DNA of 64,000 nucleotides, from NCBI GenBank assembly GCA_036245525.1, contig BTPG01000001.1, positions 220,524,320 to 220,588,319 of the forward strand. The letters run 5' to 3'. Every line of letters begins with the position of its first letter. Position 1 is the stretch's first letter. The DNA is from Semisulcospira habei. Taxonomy: Eukaryota; Mollusca; Gastropoda; Semisulcospiridae. Shown in pieces: positions 26,917-36,321 of the stretch. The notes under the pieces are model-generated. The model did no database searches. It was not told the origin of the DNA and was given only the letters and a program-made list of their open reading frames with translations. Both the position numbers and the translations under genes were made by a program.

Positions 26917-27521
26917 TTAACTCATTCTACCCCAAACACACCACAGGAAGATAAGGATCGACCATGATAGTTCAAGGGTGATGCCAGAATAGCTTGGCGC
27001 TTATGGGCGCCAAGCTATTCTGGCATCACCCTTGAACTATCATGGCCCCAACCGGGTCTGCCTTGGGGGACTTGGGTGGGGTTAGGTATTTTTTAGTTCC
27101 CAGGGTCACCCTAGTCAGCCCACAGGTGGGTTTTTTCTCTCTATTCTGGGCATGTGTTCTGTCTACCCTTTGTCCATTCACCTGTATTTGCCTTTTTAAA
27201 ACTCTCCCTACTGTCTGCACTGCCTGTAGCTCTTGATATTGGATGTGTGTTGCTAAATGGTCTTAGCTTTATTTAGGCCCCATGTTGTAGGTTTATTTAA
27301 CGTATTTGACCGGCTGGCGACATACATTCAATTTTCTGTTTAGTTTTTTTTTTTCACAAGCAGTGCAGGCACGTCCTGAGAAAGCCTTGTTGCTGTCGGG
27401 ACGTTAAGCAATGTACAATCAATTGAACTATCATGGCCGATCTGTGTCCTGCACTGCAATGCAGTCTTCAGAGGACAAGGGCAACATTTAAGGATTTCGG
27501 TGATGGGGTAGAATGAGTTAA
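26917..27521. repeat. FB-A' split by a retroposon
   Basis: TTAACTCATTCTACCCCAAA at 26917 and GGGGTAGAATGAGTTAA ending at 27521 are the two ends of one FB-A' copy. It is interrupted at 27048-27422. Closest relative in the window is 20527-20737. Confidence 0.85.
27048..27422 (+). mobile_element. 375-bp non-LTR retroposon with 16-bp TSD
   Basis: Flanked by TTGAACTATCATGGCC at 27032-27047 and 27423-27438. It starts CCAACCGGGTCTGCC and ends GGACGTTAAGCAATGTACAA. A second copy in the opposite orientation lies at 52701-53062. It has no coding capacity, so it is a SINE or the 3' end of a LINE. Confidence 0.88.
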
Positions 27522-27587
27522 TCAAGCATTTTTATCCAGTTATCACGGTCGGTCCATCTTTGTGAGTAGTGCTTAGCAGATGACATA

Positions 27588-27655
27588 AAATCATGTGCTG
27601 GCCTGTGATTTTGAACCTTACGGCTTCCAGCCGCAAGGTCTAAAATCACATACCA
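27588..27655. repeat. Foldback element FB-H
   Basis: TGCTGGCCTGTGATTTTGAAC pairs with AAAATCACATACCAGC around GGCTTCCAGCC. Second copy at 46828. Confidence 0.65.
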
Positions 27656-28177
27656 GCTCACCCAAGAGCGATTTCGTTAAAAGTTTTAACTTTTGCTGGT
27701 CGTATTAATTCTTCGAGTGCGGCTTATTCTCATTAGTGTATTGAATGGTGACCATTTGTTAATTATTATAATGTTTGATAATGTTATTTATGTGTGGTTG
27801 TTCACCTTACATCTTACCTCGCATTTAATCGGATCACTGACTGTTGTTCCCCTCGTGTAATATGTAGCAAGGTTCGGATTAACACGGCGTCATATTATGT
27901 ATACATTTTTGTACAGTGTTGGATACGGCTACTTTTCTCACATTTCAAGTAGGTCGGTTGTATCAAATCGCTTCATGTGAGATAGAAATGTTCTTCAGTT
28001 TAGTCAGTCCTGCAAATATACTACAACAGAAGACGGACTGACCGCCAAGCCATGCAGTCTGGCAAACACCCACATCTCAGCCGGTCGCTATGGAACCGGT
28101 TTCCAGCCGGTCGCTCTTGAACCGGTTTGTAGTCCATGAGGATAGGGAAATTTCGTCTTGGGGTTCAGTAATTTATG

Positions 28178-28430
28178 TTAACCCTTTCACTGCTGAAGCA
28201 CACCCCAAAATGCAAATGCAAATGGCATAGAAGCTCATGAGCCCCCCCCCCCCCCCCCCCCCATATGCGGGGGCTCATGAGAATCCATGCCCGTTGCATT
28301 TGCATGGATCTATGCCTGTTGCTGACATCACGGTGTGTACATGTTGCTTTTGACGGCTGGGGCTCACGGCCTTGAATTATCAAAGATTTCAAAAACACAG
28401 TGTACGGCCACAGTCGAATCGAAAGGTTTA
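28178..28430. repeat. FB-F, full length
   Basis: TTAACCCTTTCACTGC start, GAGCCCCC(C-run)...GGGGGCTCATGAGAAT core, and GAAAGGTTTAA end. Its final TTAA is also the first TTAA of the FB-E-like element that the Polinton split. Confidence 0.7.
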
Positions 28431-28449
28431 ACTCATTCGCGGCCAGCTG
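28427..28449. repeat. Left half of FB-E-like hairpin split by the Polinton
   Basis: TTTAACTCATTCGCGGC followed by CAGCTG (28444-28449). With 44639-44671 it forms one 56-bp palindrome, so the Polinton sits inside a pre-existing foldback. CAGCTG is the target duplication. Confidence 0.85.
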
Positions 28450-28783
28450 AGAGATTAGTAAATGTACTTTACACAACCACCGGATCCTCAGGAGCCAAAC
28501 AGATGCCCTAAAACTATTCAATTTTAATCTCAAACACTCACAACTCTCTCAGCACTAACATAATTTCCACCTCACTGGCACCAAAACCGTATTTTGAAAC
28601 AAACGCTGGCTCATGAGAATCATCATCTGTATTGCCGAGTACAATACTGGCCCAATAACCCATTGTCTTAAGTTGACCCTAATAATTAACTAATTATGGT
28701 CGTTGACGTCCACACAGTCGTTTTTCTCAAATCAAGCCAAATCCTGATAGTGCACTCTGTGAAAATAAACTAATGACATTTTA
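28450..28783 (+). repeat. Polinton left TIR
   Basis: Inverted copy of 44300-44632. Nearly identical for the outer 194 bp (two differences), more diverged inward. Confidence 0.93.
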
Positions 28784-29052
28784 CACACACCCCTGTTAAA
28801 GTTGATTTCTGAGAAACATTATTTTCTCAAGTAGAACGTTATATGTTACTAATAAGTTACAACTAACTTTTAGGAACCTGCAGAGGTAACCTTTAAGTTA
28901 CTTACCATAAGAACTTATTAATTACTTACCATAAGAACTTATTAATTACTTACCCTAAGTTTTTATAAAGTTCTTACAAGTTCTTGACTTAAGTCACAAC
29001 TTACTCAGACAGATTTGACAAGATACAAGGATAATTTAAAAAACTTTTTTTC
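28784..29052. other. Polinton left subterminal non-coding region
   Basis: AT-rich, no gene. It contains two and a half direct copies of a 24-bp unit ACTTACCATAAGAACTTATT(AATT) at about 28900-28958. Confidence 0.7.
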
Positions 29053-29172
29053 TCAGTAGTACTCTGGCGGTGGAGTGGATGGGGCTAAATAATCAGGCAC
29101 AAGTGGTGTAAATGACGTGTCATCTCTCTGCGAAGCATATGACAAAAATATTGATTGATTACCAAATCTGAT
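29053..29172 (-). CDS. Short open segment ending in PPPEYY
   Basis: A coding-looking minus-strand frame of about 40 codons ending PSTPPPEYY-TGA, directly downstream of the 29175-29798 gene but in another frame. It has no ATG: where the element's usual AATAAAAATG start context occurs, the codon reads ATC (29172-29170). It could be a separate small gene whose start was lost, or the frameshifted C-terminus of the upstream gene. The PPxY-type tail resembles a viral late-domain motif, but the function is only inferred. Confidence 0.4.
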   Translation of the reverse strand: MRFGNQSIFLSYASQRDDTSFTPLVPDYLAPSTPPPEYY

Positions 29173-29174
29173 TT

Positions 29175-29798
29175 TTATTTGTTTAAAAGATTGTGTAGTT
29201 TTTCTGTGCTTTCCTGAACACCAATCTGTTTTCCCATCTCTAAAAAACTGGCCTTCAGTTCTTCAACATTTATGGGGGATTGACTGCACATTTTATTTTG
29301 TATTTCTGACTTCTGTTTCTTGTAATTGTTCAAATCATCCTGCACTCTCTTAAATTCTTCGTCATCAATAAAATTATCATTTAATGCCTTACTGATAATA
29401 AGTTTCATACTGCTCAGCTTTGCACCAGCCAGCGTACTCAATGCTTCATGTTTCTGTAATTTTGTGTGAAATCTTTTGTTTAGGGCTTCCAAACCAAAGC
29501 ATGCCAGGCATGTAGCAACGCTAACACCCTCAATTGCAATTCCAATTAAACTTCCAATTCCTGTGGCAAACAGAACAATACCCCCCACAGAACATCCAGC
29601 TGAAACAGCACCAACAGCCATAGATGTGTTTTGAACAGAATTGAAAACGGTCTGATACCGTCTTTTGCACCGTGAGTACCTCACCTCTTCACTTTCCAAA
29701 TATTTAATTGCTTCTGTAATATTTATTAATCGGAATGAGTCTGCCTGTAATGTTTTATCGGGTGCAATTGGCACATGTGGATCAGTTGTTTTAGTCAT
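29175..29798 (-). CDS. Polinton conserved protein with paired hydrophobic segments
   Basis: About 207 codons from the ATG at 29798 (MTKTTDPH). The frame is open upstream to 29867 but without ATG. A helical basic region precedes two adjoining hydrophobic stretches, GIVLFATGIGSLIGIAIEG and SVATCLACFGLEAL, which look like a membrane hairpin. A charged, probably coiled-coil C-terminal half follows (KRVQDDLNNYKKQKSEIQ). The hairpin-plus-helix layout is like SLATT-type membrane proteins, but I do not assign it there. It is the distal gene of a minus-strand pair with 29930-30757. Function unknown. Confidence 0.7.
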   Translation of the reverse strand: MTKTTDPHVPIAPDKTLQADSFRLINITEAIKYLESEEVRYSRCKRRYQTVFNSVQNTSMAVGAVSAGCSVGGIVLFATGIGSLIGIAIEGVSVATCLACFGLEALNKRFHTKLQKHEALSTLAGAKLSSMKLIISKALNDNFIDDEEFKRVQDDLNNYKKQKSEIQNKMCSQSPINVEELKASFLEMGKQIGVQESTEKLHNLLNK

Positions 29799-29929
29799 CA
29801 CAATTGATTCAGTCGGCTCAAGCGTTGGTAGTATTGAATAGAATTTTACCTTTTTTTTTATTGACAAATATTTTTTATTTAATCAGTGATTACATTTTGC
29901 AACTCGTCAAAAGTATACAATTTGCTAGT

Positions 29930-30757
29930 TTAATCAAATGAAACAAGATCAATGTGTTCTAGTTTTATAAAATTTAGAAAAACAAAAGTTATTTTGTCGA
30001 CTAATATCTTGACAGCTGGAACACTGCTCAAAACCTCAAAAATATCTACATTTTTTCTAATGGCAATAAAACCCTTTGTTGACTCTGTCAATGTGTCATC
30101 CCATGTAAGCTTTATTCCCTGCGCAAAATATGACTCTTTCGCAGAAGAAACAGATCTCATGATAATTTCAAATACTATTGTCGCTTCTCTTGCGATGGAA
30201 AAGTTTGCTGGTGCAAACATGACCTTCGCATCAGATCTGCCCTTCCTGTGCGTAAGAAGATATCTTCGTCTCTCATACTCCTGTACTTTTAGTTTATCTC
30301 TGCTATTGTTGTCTTGTGCAAAGCTTGGAACAAGACTTACAATCAGCGGCCCAGAGTTAACAACTTTCCTAAACACTAAGGCACCTTCATCATCAGTATA
30401 TACATAAGGACTAATAAATTCCAACTTTATGTCCCAGTCAATTGTGGGTGGTGGAACAGGTACAGGTGAAATTACCCACTTATTAGCCACATGTATTAAG
30501 TTGTAGGACACATTATTTACAGGCGGAGTAGGTACAGTGACATCACGCAGCTGACCAAGTTTAGGAATCGGCCTCTCAGTGCCATCTTTCATGTCATCGA
30601 TTACTTTCCGCCTGTACATGCCAGTAGAATCAAGTTCAAAACCATACACCTCTCCCACCTCCCCTTCCTTTTCAAAATCTTGTACATCAGCCAAATCTTT
30701 CAACTCTGTTACCGGACACGCAACTGGTATGATTCTCGACTTTGGACCAGCACTCAT
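29930..30757 (-). CDS. Polinton conserved protein, 275 residues, unknown
   Basis: Intact frame from ATG at 30757, in context TATAAAATATGAG. The N-terminal third is acidic, the middle is proline-rich (VPVPPPTIDW), and the rest looks beta-rich with aromatic and aliphatic alternation. I see no catalytic motif or membrane segment. The position among the left-hand minus-strand genes and lack of enzymatic motifs make a virion or assembly role possible, but this is inference. It ends 131 bp before the next minus-strand gene's open frame. Confidence 0.75.
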   Translation of the reverse strand: MSAGPKSRIIPVACPVTELKDLADVQDFEKEGEVGEVYGFELDSTGMYRRKVIDDMKDGTERPIPKLGQLRDVTVPTPPVNNVSYNLIHVANKWVISPVPVPPPTIDWDIKLEFISPYVYTDDEGALVFRKVVNSGPLIVSLVPSFAQDNNSRDKLKVQEYERRRYLLTHRKGRSDAKVMFAPANFSIAREATIVFEIIMRSVSSAKESYFAQGIKLTWDDTLTESTKGFIAIRKNVDIFEVLSSVPAVKILVDKITFVFLNFIKLEHIDLVSFD

Positions 30758-30778
30758 ATTTTATAAACAAAAATAAAA

Positions 30779-31467
30779 TTATTTAACTTCTAACACAACA
30801 CTAAAATCATGCATTACAATTGGTTTGCCATCTGATTAGTTACAGATTTACATAGTGACTCGAAGAAACTAGAACCTAATTTCTTAAACTGCAAATTAGG
30901 AAATCTAGCAAACACACTTTCGCAATAGGGAGCAGTTCCAGCTGGCACACATCTCAACAAAGTGTACATTTTCAGTTGTGTTTAGTTCTTTCAAATAAAC
31001 ATTAAATACTGTGTGTACTGACAAATAAACAGGACGTTTACCAGTTACTTTAAGTTTTTTGTCTTCAATGTCATAATATTAGAAAAAACATCATCACCAT
31101 CTAATATAATTCAATCTTCATCCAAATAATAACCAAGTAAATATGCAAATTTAATTGACTTTTTTAACCAATCTTGTTTCGGAGATTCTAATGTAACAAG
31201 TAGGTTAGCTGGATTTAAAGTTGCTTTAATATTAAATTTACTTTGAAACCATTCAGCTATAGTACAAAAGTCATAATACCCAGGTGGTAAAGCTTCAGTC
31301 ACACCACCAAAAATTACTTTATAATTTATATCATCTTCTACATTAAACCACTTTACAGTGTAAAACATTTCATGGATAGCTACAGTCTTGTTACCATCAC
31401 GATTATCAATCCCATTAGTTAACCACACTGGTTTGCTTGTGTCAAGATTTGTTAAGGTAATAAACAT
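30779..31467 (-). pseudogene. Polinton virion-type gene, broken
   Basis: ATG at 31467 in perfect AATAAAAATG context. The first frame (MFITLTNL...) is open for about 118 codons to a stop at 31111-31113, with a GYYDFCTIAEWF segment. Coding then continues in other frames: one carrying KRPVYLSVHTVFNVYLKEL, one carrying FARFPNLQFKKLG, and a last one ending VVLEVK-TAA at 30779-30781. At least three frame changes are needed. The pattern of short beta-type segments suggests a capsid-associated or fibre-like protein, but I am not sure. It diverges from the 31493 gene with only 25 bp between the start codons. Confidence 0.7.
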
Positions 31468-31492
31468 TTTTATTATCTCATAAAAAAGAAGG
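31468..31492. promoter_or_regulatory. 25-bp bidirectional promoter candidate
   Basis: Only 25 bp separate the ATG at 31467 (-) from the ATG at 31493 (+). The gap contains TTTTATTATC and CATAAAAAAG, TATA-like on both strands. Confidence 0.5.
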
Positions 31493-32530
31493 ATGGAATT
31501 TAAATCACCAACAAGTGTCAATACAAACGCATTTCAATTTAATGTGGATGCCAAGTACAATGTCGCACCTACTTATGAACAGAAAATAATTCAACTAAAT
31601 CAGCTCGATATAGCTGTGTCGGATGCAAGCGAACAAGATCTATTCCAAGTGAAAGTACCGAATCCGTTTGACCATTACTTAAACCCTCCAATAACAGACG
31701 ATGCTACTGCAAGAAAGTGGTCTTCAAGTCCACTACAGATGTTTCAAAACCAACTCAACTTTGCTATACTGTGTTCAACTACTGGCTGTGGCGTTTCTTT
31801 TACAGACCATTTGAATCACTCAAACAAACTTATTAGATCTGTGTATCATTTTCACACTTATTACCAATTAAGAAGAATACTGTCAGAACTGCATACACCA
31901 CTACCCATTGAATCCAGTTTCAACAGGTATAACAACCCCATGGATATGAAAGCGTTTGAACGGATCTGTAATGAATTTAACATAAGCACTAAGTATGACT
32001 TTATACAAAAACTTGATGATCACAACGGTATGGGTACATTGTATTATGGTATGAGTCACAGACAATACCCTCAAGATTACTACTCTGGTTACACTTCATT
32101 TTCATCAAAATCACAAGTATGGTTAGGTTCAATAGAACAGAAACAGTCTAATGCCTGGACCACATTTATTTTAGACAAGAGTGACGGATTTACTCAAGCG
32201 GGAGACGAGCGCGTAAATGAGTCTATCAGAACATATGTCTGGTGTTTACTAGGTGCACAGTCATTAACAAAATCAAACATTTTGAATGGAAGTGGTAAAT
32301 TTGAAGCACAAAAACAGTTTCTGGCAAATCTAGAAGATTCGATTAATTCAGTGGTTGATCTCCCATCAAGCATACAGTGCTACCAAGGCGTTCTCAGATA
32401 TGCCAGATCAAAAGTTGACTTTGTAGTTGACATCGGGTTATACATGTTACCATCTGATCTTCAACTCCAAATGGGTACAATAACAAATTATAATAACAAA
32501 ATAATAGTTGCAGGTCATGGTAAAAATTAG
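31493..32530 (+). CDS. Conserved Polinton protein, 345 residues, probable virion or assembly protein
   Basis: Intact 345-codon frame from ATG 31493 to TAG 32528. It has no membrane segment or obvious enzyme motif. Distinctive stretches are QMFQNQLNFAILCSTTGCGV (about residues 83-102), a Tyr/His/Arg-rich helix after it, an SRVWLGSI-like part (SSKSQVWLGSIEQ), and a C-terminal YARSKVDFVV segment. I recognise this as a type that recurs in invertebrate Polintons, but I cannot give it a function; minor capsid or penton is possible. It is the best preserved long gene here, with no stop or frameshift. Confidence 0.8.
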   Translation: MEFKSPTSVNTNAFQFNVDAKYNVAPTYEQKIIQLNQLDIAVSDASEQDLFQVKVPNPFDHYLNPPITDDATARKWSSSPLQMFQNQLNFAILCSTTGCGVSFTDHLNHSNKLIRSVYHFHTYYQLRRILSELHTPLPIESSFNRYNNPMDMKAFERICNEFNISTKYDFIQKLDDHNGMGTLYYGMSHRQYPQDYYSGYTSFSSKSQVWLGSIEQKQSNAWTTFILDKSDGFTQAGDERVNESIRTYVWCLLGAQSLTKSNILNGSGKFEAQKQFLANLEDSINSVVDLPSSIQCYQGVLRYARSKVDFVVDIGLYMLPSDLQLQMGTITNYNNKIIVAGHGKN

Positions 32531-32592
32531 GACTCAATCAATCTGTAAACTTGGGAGCAACAACCACTCATGTATAGTTGTTAAAACTATTA

Positions 32593-32709
32593 ATGACACC
32601 AGCACCAGTAACGACATCACCCGTACAGACAGTAACAGTCCCGGCCCCTACACCTGACTCACCATCACCAACCCTGGCACTCATGAGTCAGAGAGAACTG
32701 CATTGGTAA
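32593..32709 (+). CDS. Small Thr/Pro-rich ORF
   Basis: 38 codons from ATG at 32593 (TATTAATGACA context) to TAA 32707. It is composed largely of Pro, Thr, Val and Ser and ends SQRELHW. It sits in an otherwise non-coding 200-bp gap between the 345-residue gene and the convergent 32734 gene. It could be chance. Confidence 0.3.
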   Translation: MTPAPVTTSPVQTVTVPAPTPDSPSPTLALMSQRELHW

Positions 32710-32733
32710 TAGGACTCACCAGGACTGGGAATA

Positions 32734-33967
32734 TTACTTCTTTACCTGTTTCATTAAATACCCAGTGATTAATCCTCCTACTGTCACCAAAAAGACCCAC
32801 ACATGTTCAGTCATAAATCCTACTACTTTCTCTGCTGTACTAATAAGCCAACTGACAACTGTGCCTATTATACCAGGCAACGTGTCCATTGCTTTCATAG
32901 CCAATTTCTTAAGCAAGTCTGAAATGTGTGACAACTGTTTTTTTACCCACGACTGTAAATCTTTTGGATCTGTGGGAGCCGGGGTTGGTGGACCAGGTGG
33001 ACTTGGTGTAAGAGAACCACTACCCCCACCACTGCCAGAGACAGCCAGCACAACAGTACTGATAATAAATCCAAGAGCAGTAATTAAACTAGCAATTGTA
33101 ATACCCTGTTCTCTGAAAAGTGTTTTCAATCTGTCAGCCAGAGTTGTGTCTTCATGAAGTATTTTCTGAATAGTTTCTCTAATCCTGTTGACCTGTGTTT
33201 TCAGTTTTTTTCTTCCAATACTAATTGTTTCTAACCGTCCAGATCTTTCTATATACAAATCATTTAATCTCTTTCATTTCTGTGTCAAGATTCCCATTGT
33301 CTGCAGTAGCCAGTTTTTCTTTTTCACGTTCTATGTGTTTATCAAGCTCACCTAGTTTGGCTACATTGTTTACCATCTCACCTCTTATCATCTGCAGAGA
33401 TTTATCCAACCCTATAATCTCCCGCATTGACAAAGGTGGGTCTTCTATTGTTTTCATTACTTCATTTATTTGTCCTTCAGTAAATGAGGTTTCTTGTATT
33501 ACTGTGTTTGCTATTTCTGGCAGGCTTGTTACTGCAGCCATTTCAATTTCTTGTCCTGTTGGTAACTTTGTTTGTGTGTCGTGAAGAGCACTAACAAGTC
33601 TCGGTGTTAACTTCTTACTAGTACCAACACCAAGGTAACGCTGCAATGCTGCCTCACCACCTACATCAGTTTTGATTGTACTTAAAGCTCTAAACTTAGC
33701 AGGGCTATTTTTATGTGTTAGATACACTTTCCCTCTGTCTGTATTTACAAATAAGTGTCCTTTTTCATATTCAAACTGATTAGGATCTATTACATCTGGG
33801 CGAGCACCAACACTGTCATAAAATGAGTTTACTTTGTCTTTTAACAGTTCGTGATACATACTACTAGTTACCATTCCAGTCATTCCAGTCATATCTGTGA
33901 TACTAGTATCTGAGACATTTATGTCATCCATTTCAATATCTTCATGATTAAATCCTCCCGCTGCCAT
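32734..33967 (-). pseudogene. Conserved Polinton membrane-associated protein, frameshifted
   Basis: ATG at 33967 (ACAATGGCAG). The first frame runs about 235 codons to a stop at 33260-33262. It has an acidic start, a middle domain, and a probable coiled coil (LGELDKHIEREKEKL). The continuation is in another frame from about 33270 to 32734: a basic helix (RKKLKTQVNRIRETIQ), a hydrophobic segment (ITIASLITALGFIISTVVL), a Gly/Ser/Pro linker, and a second hydrophobic segment near the end (VWVFLVTVGGLITGYL). I take both as one gene with a single-base frameshift. Function unknown; a role in membrane remodelling or virion assembly is inference. It diverges from the capsid gene across 41 bp. Confidence 0.75.
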
Positions 33968-34008
33968 TGTTTTTATTAATTTAATATTTTTTATTGTGCA
34001 TAATAAAA
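33968..34008. promoter_or_regulatory. 41-bp bidirectional promoter candidate
   Basis: AT-rich gap between ATG 33967 (-) and ATG 34009 (+). It contains AATAAAAACAATGG on the minus side and CATAATAAAAATG on the plus side. Confidence 0.55.
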
Positions 34009-35275
34009 ATGACATCGTCTTACGGATCAAAGTTAGACCCATATAGAAAACTACATGAGCCTCTTGGTGTTAAGGGCATAAGGCAATCAATCGTCATCAC
34101 AAACAATCCAAGTACCATAGACCAGAACCAAACACTTACAGTCAAGTTTCCAAACTTAGGTCCCAGTGACGTTATTGTTCCTGGCACTGCACGCCTTGCA
34201 TTTAATATTGAACTATCATCAGACGCAGATGTAAACAGAACACTAGTTAACAATCTTGGCAGAGCAATTATTAGAACTATTAAAGTAAAACTTGAAGGAC
34301 AGGAAGTGTTTAGTCTTGACGATGCTGATGTGTTCTACTGTTACAAAGATCTTTGGCTCACAAGAGAAGAAAAAGAAGATCGTATTTATCAGGGCATACA
34401 GTCAGATAACATTACCAAACTTTGAATCGACGCGGGAGACAAAACAACTACTGCAGCCAAGGACGTTATATTAGCAGAAACATACGGAACCAGGTTTTTC
34501 ATTCCACTTGTGTTTGAAATCCTAACAGCACATTTACCTTATTACCAAGGAGCACTGAATGACTGTCTGAGTTTTGAACTAACCTTCAATGACTACTCCA
34601 AAATTATAAAATCATCTGATCTCAATGCGACATATAAGATTTCTAACATCTCCTTGGAATATGAAATTGTCACACACACTGAACTAGCCAGACTCATTCA
34701 AAATCAGTACCAGTCAAGACTGCCAATTTATTATGACAGGGTGATTAGACATAGTTTAATACCCAAAGAGAGCGACCCGATGTGGAATATAAACTTGAAC
34801 ACACCTGCCAGGTCACTGAAAGGTATACTCATGTTGTTTGTTGAACCAGCGGCTCCATACAAAAGGGATTCAGAAAAATTCTACAATCCAAAGATTACAC
34901 ATTTGTCTTGTACAATCGAAGGCCACCCTAATCAAGTGTACGCTTCCGGAATGTTACAATGAGATCACTAAATATTTTGCAGGTGGAAGACTTAGAGATA
35001 AACCGGCAAACATGGCGTGTAAAGATTTACATTTATATGACGTAAGGATCGGTCAATACCTTACAAATAAGTATGCACTTTGGCTAGACCTTCGTAGTAC
35101 GGACGACGACTACCTTCATGGTTCAGGTCGAACTGCCAAAAACGGTAGTGACGGGATTACAATCCAGATGCAAAAAAAGGTTGGAAAAGCCGAAGCAATA
35201 AATATATATTTATATCTGATTTATGACGCACAACTCAATATTGCAGAAAGCAGACTATGTGGACACATATATTAA
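34009..35275 (+). pseudogene. Probable major capsid protein (double jelly-roll type), broken
   Basis: ATG at 34009 in AATAAAAATGAC context. The frame is stopped by a TGA at 34423-34425, continues in the same frame to 34962, and finishes one frame over to TAA at 35275, so it carries one in-frame stop and one frameshift at about 34950-34985. Total length of about 420 codons fits a double-jelly-roll capsid protein. Suggestive stretches are VPGTARLAFNIEL, then FFIPLVFEILTAHLPYYQGA and LSFELTF in the second part, and YALWLDLRST near the end. The capsid assignment rests on this pattern and on position directly upstream of the packaging ATPase, as in adenovirus-like and Polinton gene orders. Probably non-functional as read. 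Confidence 0.7.
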
Positions 35276-35294
35276 AATTATATTCTGTATTAAA

Positions 35295-35900
35295 ATGAAC
35301 TTGATGACACTTGACCCACACTGTGGCTTGTTTTGTGGTGCCACAGGCTGTAGTAAAACTGAATTTGTACTTAATCTCTTACAAACAAGATACATCCATC
35401 ATTTTGAAAACATAGTAATATTTTGTCCTACAATAAAACACAACAAAGCTTATCACAACCGATTATTCATCTGGACTGACAGCAACATTTACTTAGTTGA
35501 CCCTGAGAAAAAACTGAATGACTACCTACAATATTTTTACAAGCAATTTGAAGGACAGTCAACTTTGTTTATTGTTGATGACTGCTCAGCAGAGAAAGAC
35601 ATTGTCAAGAAGAGAAACACTTTAGCAGAACTTGCCTTCAGTGGCAGACACGCAAATGTCAGTGTATGGATTCTCACTCAAAAATATAATGCTGTCCTGA
35701 AAGATTTTCAAGAACAGTTAAAGTTTATCTGTTTGTTTTACTGTAAGGATCGTGACAGCTTTGAAGACTGTCTCAGAGAAAATGATGTCATACCAAATAA
35801 GCATGAACGGGATGATGTGAAAAATAAACTGAAATCAACTAAGCATCTAAAGCTTATTTTAAAGACAGATCAGCCCACAGGGTATGGGTTAGTGAATTAA
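35295..35900 (+). CDS. Packaging ATPase (FtsK/HerA-type, A32-like)
   Basis: About 201 codons from ATG 35295 (TTAAAATG). An N-terminal P-loop reads CGATGCSKTEF, a Walker B-like strand reads LFIVDDCSAE at mid-length, followed by GRHANVSVWILTQKYNAV (sensor-like TQ). The family pumps viral DNA into capsids. The P-loop has Ser where Gly-Lys-Ser/Thr is normal (CSKT), which would be expected to harm nucleotide binding. The frame is otherwise intact and of usual length for Polinton ATPases. It starts 19 bp after the capsid stop and is followed by the 35927 gene after 26 bp. Confidence 0.85.
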   Translation: MNLMTLDPHCGLFCGATGCSKTEFVLNLLQTRYIHHFENIVIFCPTIKHNKAYHNRLFIWTDSNIYLVDPEKKLNDYLQYFYKQFEGQSTLFIVDDCSAEKDIVKKRNTLAELAFSGRHANVSVWILTQKYNAVLKDFQEQLKFICLFYCKDRDSFEDCLRENDVIPNKHERDDVKNKLKSTKHLKLILKTDQPTGYGLVN

Positions 35901-35926
35901 TTTATACATTTGTTTGTCCAATAAAA

Positions 35927-36319
35927 ATGACGGACGGACAAATCATACAAGTGATTGATCTCACACACTGTTTCAAAGATTTTGAGCACTTTACTGACTT
36001 AATATCATCACCCAAACAGTCACACATAAGCTTTTCAGCACCAGTGGAGATATATGCAACATATAGTGTGACTTTGGATTATGTTGATGAGCTTCCAGAT
36101 GTGGAGTGCATGACAGTTGATTTAAAGACACCTACCTTTAAAGTTAATGATAGTGACCGCTTGCTCTGGTTAGAAGAACTTTGTTATAACATATTTAAAC
36201 AACTGCGCAAACTAAATGTTTATATTAACAGTGTTACAGTTAATAAAGTGGTATTGCACATGCAGCGCCAGCATAGTCAACATTTGTTTTTATTATTTAT
36301 TATTTTGTTGGTCAAATAA
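35927..36319 (+). CDS. Polinton small protein, 130 residues, unknown
   Basis: Intact frame from ATG at 35927 in CAATAAAAATGAC context. It starts MTDGQIIQVIDLTH and ends with a hydrophobic tail (LFLLFIILLVK). It is acidic and aromatic, with no known motif. It lies between the ATPase and PolB genes, and its stop is 2 bp before the PolB start. The hydrophobic end may be read-through of the AT-rich leader of PolB. Confidence 0.6.
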   Translation: MTDGQIIQVIDLTHCFKDFEHFTDLISSPKQSHISFSAPVEIYATYSVTLDYVDELPDVECMTVDLKTPTFKVNDSDRLLWLEELCYNIFKQLRKLNVYINSVTVNKVVLHMQRQHSQHLFLLFIILLVK

Positions 36320-36321
36320 AA

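Larger units (their letters stand above)
24267..28426. other. Region downstream of GPCR gene
   Basis: No gene recognised. 24290-25740 carries a loosely repeated GTGTACCA/GTGTGC motif every 35-45 bp in places, possibly an old degenerate tandem array or UTR. The rest holds foldbacks and one retroposon. Confidence 0.5.
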
